9,501 nucleotides of DNA from a bacterium. Lineage in GTDB: Bacteria > Margulisbacteria > Marinamargulisbacteria > SXXA01. A model generated the notes under the pieces. It had not been told where the DNA came from. It was given only the letters and a program-made list of their open reading frames with translations, and made no database searches. The DNA lies in contig RGUG01000033.1 of NCBI GenBank assembly GCA_010027915.1, positions 1 to 9,501 on the forward strand, given 5' to 3'. This document shows positions 5,491 through 9,501 of this stretch, piece by piece; position 1 is the stretch's first letter, and each line of letters opens with the position of its first letter. Position numbers and translations under genes: made by a program.

Positions 5491-5518
5491 AGTATGACAC
5501 ATAGGGGCGTAATTGCAA
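5491..5518 (-). promoter_or_regulatory. Possible sigma-70 promoter for tRNA-Gly and the met operon
   Basis: On the minus strand, TTGCAA (5513-5518) matches the -35 consensus at 4 of 6 positions. After 16 bp comes CATACT (5491-5496), 4 of 6 to TATAAT, preceded by TGT, giving an extended -10 (TGTCATACT). The start would lie near 5484, about 40 nt before the tRNA. The GC-rich bases after the -10 (GCGAGG) resemble the discriminator of stringently controlled stable-RNA promoters. A small hairpin TGCGA-TGCC-TCGCA (5478-5491) lies at this point. Confidence 0.4.
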
Positions 5519-5528
5519 AGGCGACGGG

Positions 5529-5558
5529 ATGCCATTTAGCATGTTAACCTGTTATGAT
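5529..5558 (+). promoter_or_regulatory. Possible sigma-70 promoter for accC-nusB-rib
   Basis: TATGAT (5553-5558) is 5 of 6 to the -10 consensus and is preceded by TGT (5550-5552), an extended -10. A weak -35, ATGCCA (5529-5534), lies 18 bp upstream. Transcription would start near 5565, leaving about 50 nt of leader before the accC GTG. That is too short for an FMN riboswitch. This promoter would be divergent from that of tRNA-Gly. Confidence 0.45.
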
Positions 5559-5616
5559 TCATTTCAGTTGGTGAGGGTGGGACTCAATTTTCATCCCGTG
5601 TTAAAGGAGCATCACA

Positions 5617-6975
5617 GTGTTTAAAAAGGTTTTGGTCGCCAATCGTGGTGAAATTGCATTGCGTGTGATTCGGGCCTGCCGGGAACTGGGGATCCAATCC
5701 GTGGCCATTTATTCTGAGGCCGATCGCGATGCCCTTCATGTGCAGTTGGCCGATGAATCGGTGTGCGTGGGCCCTGCATCTAGTAAAGAAAGTTACCTCA
5801 ATATTCCCCGTGTGATTTCGGCGGCGGAAGTGACCGGTGCCGAAGCCATTCACCCTGGGTATGGGTTTTTATCAGAAAACGCACAGTTTAGTGAGATATG
5901 TCAGGCCAATGGGATTGTGTTTGTGGGGGCTTCACCCGACAATATTCGGTTAATGGGTAATAAAAGTGAGGCCAAAGCGACCATGAAACGCTTTGGGATT
6001 CCCACCATTCCGGGTTCGGATGGCATTGTCCATTCGTTGGAAGGGTTGGATCAAGTGGCCCAACGTACCGGGTTTCCCCTCATCATCAAGGCCAGTGCCG
6101 GCGGTGGTGGAAAGGGCATGCGGGTGGTCACAGACCCCGCTCAATTACACGAGGCGTATTCATTGGCCCGGGCAGAGGCCACTGCGGCGTTTGGTTGCGG
6201 GGATGTGTACATAGAAAAACTCATCGAAAACCCTCGCCATGTTGAAATTCAGGTGATATCAGATCGTCATGGCCATGCGGTCCATGTGGGTGAGCGGGAT
6301 TGCACCATTCAACGTCGTCATCAAAAACTGATCGAAGAAGCCCCCTCGCCCGTGTTGACCCCCGAACTGCGTGCCCAAATGGGGGATGCTGCGGTTAAAG
6401 TGGCCCAAGGCATTGGGTATGAAGGGGTGGGAACCGTTGAGTTCTTGGTGGACCGGCATCAAGCGTTTTATTTTATGGAAATGAACACCCGCATCCAGGT
6501 TGAGCACCCCGTCACCGAAATGATCGCCTCGATTGATTTGGTGCATCTCCAGTTGGCGGTGGCCGCCACGGGGCGATTGTCGTTGACGCAGTCAGAGGTG
6601 GTGTGTCGGGGGCATGCAATCGAATTTCGGATCAATGCCGAAGATTTTACCCGTCACTTTGCGCCGTCTCCTGGTAAAATTCAACTGTTTTTACCACCCG
6701 GGGGGCCGGGGGTTCGGGTGGATAGTCACTTGTATCCTGGGTACGTGGTGCCACCTTATTACGACTCCTTATTGGGAAAATTGATTGTGTGGGGTGCAAC
6801 CCGCGAGGAGGCAATTGCCCGTGGCAAGCGTGCCTTGGATGAGTTTATTGTGGATGGGGTACATACCACCATTCCGTTTCATCAATTGGTGTTGTCTCAC
6901 CCTCAGTTTGTGGCGGCAACCTTTGATACAGGGTTTGTGGATACCCACTTATTAAAAGACCATGGGAAAGCGTAG
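5617..6975 (+). CDS. accC: Biotin carboxylase subunit of acetyl-CoA carboxylase
   Basis: AccC carboxylates biotin on the carrier protein BCCP using ATP and bicarbonate, the first half-reaction of fatty acid synthesis. The 452-residue length is standard. Domains are N-terminal biotin carboxylase (1-113, FKKVLVANRGEIALRVIRAC), ATP-grasp (about 114-330) and C-terminal domain (about 335-445). Key residues are present: Lys116, Lys158 with the glycine-rich loop KASAGGGGKGM, Glu275, Glu288, and the catalytic loop MNTRIQVEHPVTE with Arg292 and Glu296, then Arg338. The start is GTG at 5617 with AAAGGAG (5603-5609) 7 nt upstream, an excellent ribosome binding site. accB, the usual partner just upstream, is absent; a divergent tRNA occupies that place. 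The 3' end overlaps nusB by 14 bp. Related ATP-grasp carboxylases (pyruvate, propionyl-CoA) are alternatives, but single-subunit length and sequence favour AccC. Confidence 0.93.
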   Translation: MFKKVLVANRGEIALRVIRACRELGIQSVAIYSEADRDALHVQLADESVCVGPASSKESYLNIPRVISAAEVTGAEAIHPGYGFLSENAQFSEICQANGIVFVGASPDNIRLMGNKSEAKATMKRFGIPTIPGSDGIVHSLEGLDQVAQRTGFPLIIKASAGGGGKGMRVVTDPAQLHEAYSLARAEATAAFGCGDVYIEKLIENPRHVEIQVISDRHGHAVHVGERDCTIQRRHQKLIEEAPSPVLTPELRAQMGDAAVKVAQGIGYEGVGTVEFLVDRHQAFYFMEMNTRIQVEHPVTEMIASIDLVHLQLAVAATGRLSLTQSEVVCRGHAIEFRINAEDFTRHFAPSPGKIQLFLPPGGPGVRVDSHLYPGYVVPPYYDSLLGKLIVWGATREEAIARGKRALDEFIVDGVHTTIPFHQLVLSHPQFVAATFDTGFVDTHLLKDHGKA

Positions 6976-7384
6976 TACGGGTCGTAAATTGGCCATGCAA
7001 TTGCTGTATCAGTCCGATATTCGGGGTGGTCAAGATCCGGGTGTGTTTGCCACCTCTTTTTGGGAATTGCATGGGTTTCAGGATCCCATTCAAGAGTGGG
7101 CCATGGGCTTGGCATCGGCCACCTGGCAGGTAAGGGAGCAGGTGGATGGGTTGATTGCCCAGTTTGCGATTGGATGGTCCATCCAACGCATTCAGCCTGT
7201 GGATAAAGCGGTATTGCGATTGGCATTTTATGAGTTGTTGCATACGGATACCGACCCTAAAATCATTATCAATGAAGCGGTTGAATTGTCCAAGCGCTAT
7301 TCAACCACCGATTCGCCTCGGTTTATCAATGGCATTTTGGGCGGGTACCTTACCACATGTTCACCGGCATCGTCGGCGGAGTAA
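6962..7384 (+). CDS. nusB: Transcription antitermination factor NusB
   Basis: NusB binds boxA RNA with NusE (ribosomal protein S10) and supports antitermination on rRNA operons. The 140-residue all-helical protein shows the family's N-terminal basic motif KRSTGRKLAMQLLYQSDI. It also has the C-terminal signature PKIIINEAVELSKRYSTTDSPRFINGILGG, here split across residues 98-127. The ATG at 6962 lies inside the end of accC (14-bp overlap) and has no clear Shine-Dalgarno site, so translation probably depends on ribosomes finishing accC. Its 3' end overlaps ribE by 28 bp. nusB commonly sits next to riboflavin genes, but usually after ribH; here it precedes ribE. The tail after the signature ([12 protein letters not shown]) is short and is shaped by the overlap. 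Confidence 0.95.
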   Translation: MGKRSTGRKLAMQLLYQSDIRGGQDPGVFATSFWELHGFQDPIQEWAMGLASATWQVREQVDGLIAQFAIGWSIQRIQPVDKAVLRLAFYELLHTDTDPKIIINEAVELSKRYSTTDSPRFINGILGGYLTTCSPASSAE

Positions 7385-7971
7385 CCAAGGTATCCGCTGT
7401 TCGACCCCTTTCTGAGGGCCGAGAGCTGGATATTGCCCGTGTGTTTAACCGGGATGTCGCACTTGGTGACAGTGTGGCCTTAGACGGGGTGTGTACCACC
7501 GTGGTTCGCATGACCGAATCGGTGGTGACGGTTCAGTTATTGGGGTCAACCATGGCGTGTTCGACCTTGGGCTCAGTACGGGTGGGGGATCCCTTGAATT
7601 GGGAGCTGAGTCTTACCCCTTCGACCCCCATGGGGGGGCATTATGTGACCGGACATGTGGATGAAATGGGGCGCATTGACCGGGTGATACCCAGGGGGTC
7701 TTGGGCCGAGGTGAGTATGGTGACGTCCGGCACTTATGCCCATTTGGTGGCCTTAAAAGGCTCGGTGGCCATTAATGGTATTAGTTTGACCGTGATGGGA
7801 TGTGGCCCTTCGTCGGTGATGTGTCATGTGATTGGGTTTACGCATCAGCACACCACGTTGGGTCGGGCTCAGGTGGGCATGCCCGTCAATATCGAGTATG
7901 ACATATTGGCCAAGTACTTGTATAATTCCCCCACTTATCGAAATATGGGTGGTCGTTACAGGGGATCGTAG
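7357..7971 (+). CDS. ribE: Riboflavin synthase (alpha subunit type)
   Basis: Riboflavin synthase dismutates two 6,7-dimethyl-8-ribityllumazine molecules into riboflavin and a pyrimidinedione. The 204-residue protein has the characteristic start MFTGIVGGV and two tandem lumazine-binding domains: about 1-90 ([13 protein letters not shown]) and about 95-190 ([28 protein letters not shown]). Cys46, His100, Lys134 and Ser143 correspond to conserved active-site positions. Several normally conserved spots differ. VCLTV is VCTTV, the GHVDG motif is GHVDE, the usual E-T-L of domain 1 reads S-T-M, and the usual P-H-T of domain 2 reads G-F-T. The enzyme is thus recognisable but divergent. The ATG lies 28 bp inside nusB, and ribBA follows after 38 bp. 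The first-domain start and gene context make the identity secure. Confidence 0.9.
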   Translation: MFTGIVGGVTKVSAVRPLSEGRELDIARVFNRDVALGDSVALDGVCTTVVRMTESVVTVQLLGSTMACSTLGSVRVGDPLNWELSLTPSTPMGGHYVTGHVDEMGRIDRVIPRGSWAEVSMVTSGTYAHLVALKGSVAINGISLTVMGCGPSSVMCHVIGFTHQHTTLGRAQVGMPVNIEYDILAKYLYNSPTYRNMGGRYRGS

Positions 7972-8009
7972 GGCCATTGACCCGTGGTCCCAAAGAAAGC
8001 AGGTCAATG

Positions 8010-9239
8010 ATGGAGCGGGACATAACATTTGATTCAATAGAATTGGCCATTGCCGATATTGCCAACGGCAAAATGGTGGTGGTAGTGGATGATGAAAACC
8101 GCGAAAATGAGGGTGATTTGCTCATGGCGGCCAATTTCGTGACCCCTGATGCCATTAACTTTATGATTAAACATGGCAAAGGGTTGGTGTGTTTGCCTGT
8201 CATTGATGCGGTATTGGATCGCTGGCAACTCAAAGAAATGGTGACACAAAACCATGATCACTTTAATACCGCGTTTACGGTGTCGATTGATGCGGCACCT
8301 CATTTGGGGGTCACCACGGGTATTTCAGCAGCTGATCGAGCCAAAACCATCCAAACGTTTATTAGTTCGGCTTCTTTGCCGGGCGACATTCGCAGTCCCG
8401 GTCATGTGTTCCCCCTTCGTGCCCAATCCATGGGTGTGCTCAAGCGGGCAGGGCATACCGAAGCGGCGGTGGATTTGGCCCGGATGGCGGGGTTGTTTCC
8501 GGCGGGTGTCATTTGCGAAATTATCAAAGAAGATGGTCAAATGGCCCGCGTGCCCGATTTGGCGGTGTTTGCTAAGGCCCATGGCCTCAAAATGATCACC
8601 ATTAAAGACTTGATTCGGTACCGGTTTCGGACGGAAACCTTTGTGGAGCGGGTAGAGTCAGTGGGATTGCCCACTGATTTTGGTACCTTTGAGATTGTAC
8701 TGTTTAAAGATTTGGTCAATGACAAAACCCATGTCGCCCTAGTAAAGGGGGATGTGGCCTCGGATGAGGAAGTATTGGTTCGGGTCCACTCCGAATGTTT
8801 GACGGGGGATATTTTTCATTCGGCCCGGTGTGATTGTGGGGCCCAGTTGCATGCGGCCATGAAAGCGGTCGAGGATCATGGGCGGGGGATTGTGTTATAC
8901 ATGAGACAAGAGGGCCGGGGAATTGGCATTGAAAACAAGTTGCGTGCCTATCAATTGCAAGACCAAGGCTATGACACGGTGGAAGCCAATATCAAATTGG
9001 GGTTTCCTGCGGATTTAAGGGATTATGGGGTAGGGGCCCAAATTTTGTATCAATTGGGTGCCCATCGCATTCGGTTGCTAACCAATAATCCGACCAAAAT
9101 TGTCGGCTTAGAAGGGTATGGGATTGACATTGTGGATCGGGTGCCATTGGTGATTCCACCCAATTTGTATAACCAGCAGTATTTGAAAACCAAAGTGAAA
9201 AAAATGGGTCATTTGATATCAGATTTGGAGGAAGTGTAA
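8010..9239 (+). CDS. ribBA: Bifunctional DHBP synthase / GTP cyclohydrolase II
   Basis: RibBA makes both riboflavin precursors: 3,4-dihydroxy-2-butanone 4-phosphate from ribulose 5-phosphate (N-terminal domain, about 1-203) and the diaminopyrimidine from GTP (C-terminal domain, about 207-403). In the first domain, [10 protein letters not shown] (28-36), NTAFTVSID (86-94), [12 protein letters not shown] (100-111), [16 protein letters not shown] (146-156) and [12 protein letters not shown] (169-180) are intact. In the second, the zinc cysteines C263, C274 and C276 ([17 protein letters not shown]), RQEGRGIG and [14 protein letters not shown] are intact, so both activities are expected. The start at 8010 has GCAGG 6 nt upstream. 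An adjacent ATG at 8007 or a TTG at 7977 are alternatives. The stop overlaps the ribH start by one base (TAATG). Confidence 0.95.
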   Translation: MERDITFDSIELAIADIANGKMVVVVDDENRENEGDLLMAANFVTPDAINFMIKHGKGLVCLPVIDAVLDRWQLKEMVTQNHDHFNTAFTVSIDAAPHLGVTTGISAADRAKTIQTFISSASLPGDIRSPGHVFPLRAQSMGVLKRAGHTEAAVDLARMAGLFPAGVICEIIKEDGQMARVPDLAVFAKAHGLKMITIKDLIRYRFRTETFVERVESVGLPTDFGTFEIVLFKDLVNDKTHVALVKGDVASDEEVLVRVHSECLTGDIFHSARCDCGAQLHAAMKAVEDHGRGIVLYMRQEGRGIGIENKLRAYQLQDQGYDTVEANIKLGFPADLRDYGVGAQILYQLGAHRIRLLTNNPTKIVGLEGYGIDIVDRVPLVIPPNLYNQQYLKTKVKKMGHLISDLEEV

Positions 9240-9501
9240 TGGGAGTACCTGCGTTGTTACAGGCCGATGGGTTGTCGATTGCGGTGGTGGTGTCTCGATT
9301 TAATGAATTGGTCTCTCGCTCATTGTTGACGGGTGCTTGTGAGGCCTTGGAACGAATGGGCTTATCTGACCCACGTGTGATTTGGACCCCCGGGGCCTTT
9401 GAAATACCGGTGGTGGTGCGTCAGTTATTGGCCAAGGGAGGGGTCGATGGCATTTTGTGTTTGGGGGCTGTGATTCGGGGTGAAACGGCCCATTTTGATT
9501 T
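9239..9501 (+). CDS. ribH: 6,7-dimethyl-8-ribityllumazine synthase, 5' part
   Basis: RibH condenses the butanone phosphate and the pyrimidine made by the RibBA branch into lumazine, the substrate of riboflavin synthase. The gene is cut by the window edge after 87 codons; the family is about 150-160 residues. Visible motifs are IAVVVSRFNE (14-23), a family start motif, VIWTPGAFEIPVVV (48-61) and LCLGAVIRGETAHFDF (72-87), whose G-A-V-I-R-G and H-F-D belong to the active site. The ATG shares its A with the ribBA TAA stop, and GGAGG (9227-9231) lies 7 nt upstream, a strong ribosome binding site. Lumazine synthase usually assembles into pentamers or 60-mers; which applies here cannot be seen. Confidence 0.95.
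   Translation, partial: MGVPALLQADGLSIAVVVSRFNELVSRSLLTGACEALERMGLSDPRVIWTPGAFEIPVVVRQLLAKGGVDGILCLGAVIRGETAHFD

Noticed and set aside
5478..5491. Hairpin TGCGA-TGCC-TCGCA as a terminator
   Set aside because: It has a five-base stem, no T-tract, and lies at the start of the predicted tRNA transcript rather than at an end.
4820..5504. Plus-strand frames opposite metX and the tRNA
   Set aside because: They run through tRNA-Gly and metX in antisense, so they are shadows. The segment translated as GDEARTRDLKLG is tRNA sequence.

Overview
The window looks like a piece of a bacterial chromosome, probably from a proteobacterium. The evidence is a metX-metW methionine pair, a fused ribBA with a separate riboflavin synthase and lumazine synthase, a tRNA with an encoded CCA end, and tightly packed genes with ATGA overlaps and Shine-Dalgarno sites. 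Genus cannot be read from the sequence. Base composition looks intermediate, with many runs of G or C. No transposase, integrase, phage gene or CRISPR array is visible.

Left part (1-1411) is the least conventional. It holds a 49-bp direct repeat with a 154-bp period, a possible 46-codon small gene on the minus strand with a strong ribosome binding site and a 16-bp perfect palindrome just inside it, and a multi-pass membrane protein of unknown function on the plus strand. After that gene comes a partial, decayed second copy of the 3' end of the next gene.

Middle part (1412-5444) reads right to left as one probable transcription unit: tRNA-Gly(UCC), metX (homoserine O-acyltransferase), metW (methyltransferase-like partner), a metallo-beta-lactamase-fold hydrolase, and a membrane-bound HAMP/PP2C-type serine phosphatase of the RsbU/SpoIIE class. 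metX/metW and metW/hydrolase share ATGA stop-start overlaps, and hydrolase and phosphatase are 2 bp apart. A signalling phosphatase is therefore translationally coupled to methionine biosynthesis genes.

Right part (5445-9501) reads left to right from a divergent promoter region: accC (biotin carboxylase), nusB, ribE (riboflavin synthase), ribBA and the start of ribH, which is cut by the window edge. accC/nusB overlap by 14 bp and nusB/ribE by 28 bp; ribBA/ribH share one base. The riboflavin genes together cover GTP opening, 3,4-dihydroxy-2-butanone-4-phosphate synthesis, lumazine formation and the final dismutation. No FMN riboswitch is apparent upstream.

Most of the window is ordinary housekeeping sequence. 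The points worth a second look are the two partial duplications, the candidate small gene with its palindrome, the phosphatase in a methionine operon, the gene order around ribE, and the altered motifs in the riboflavin synthase.
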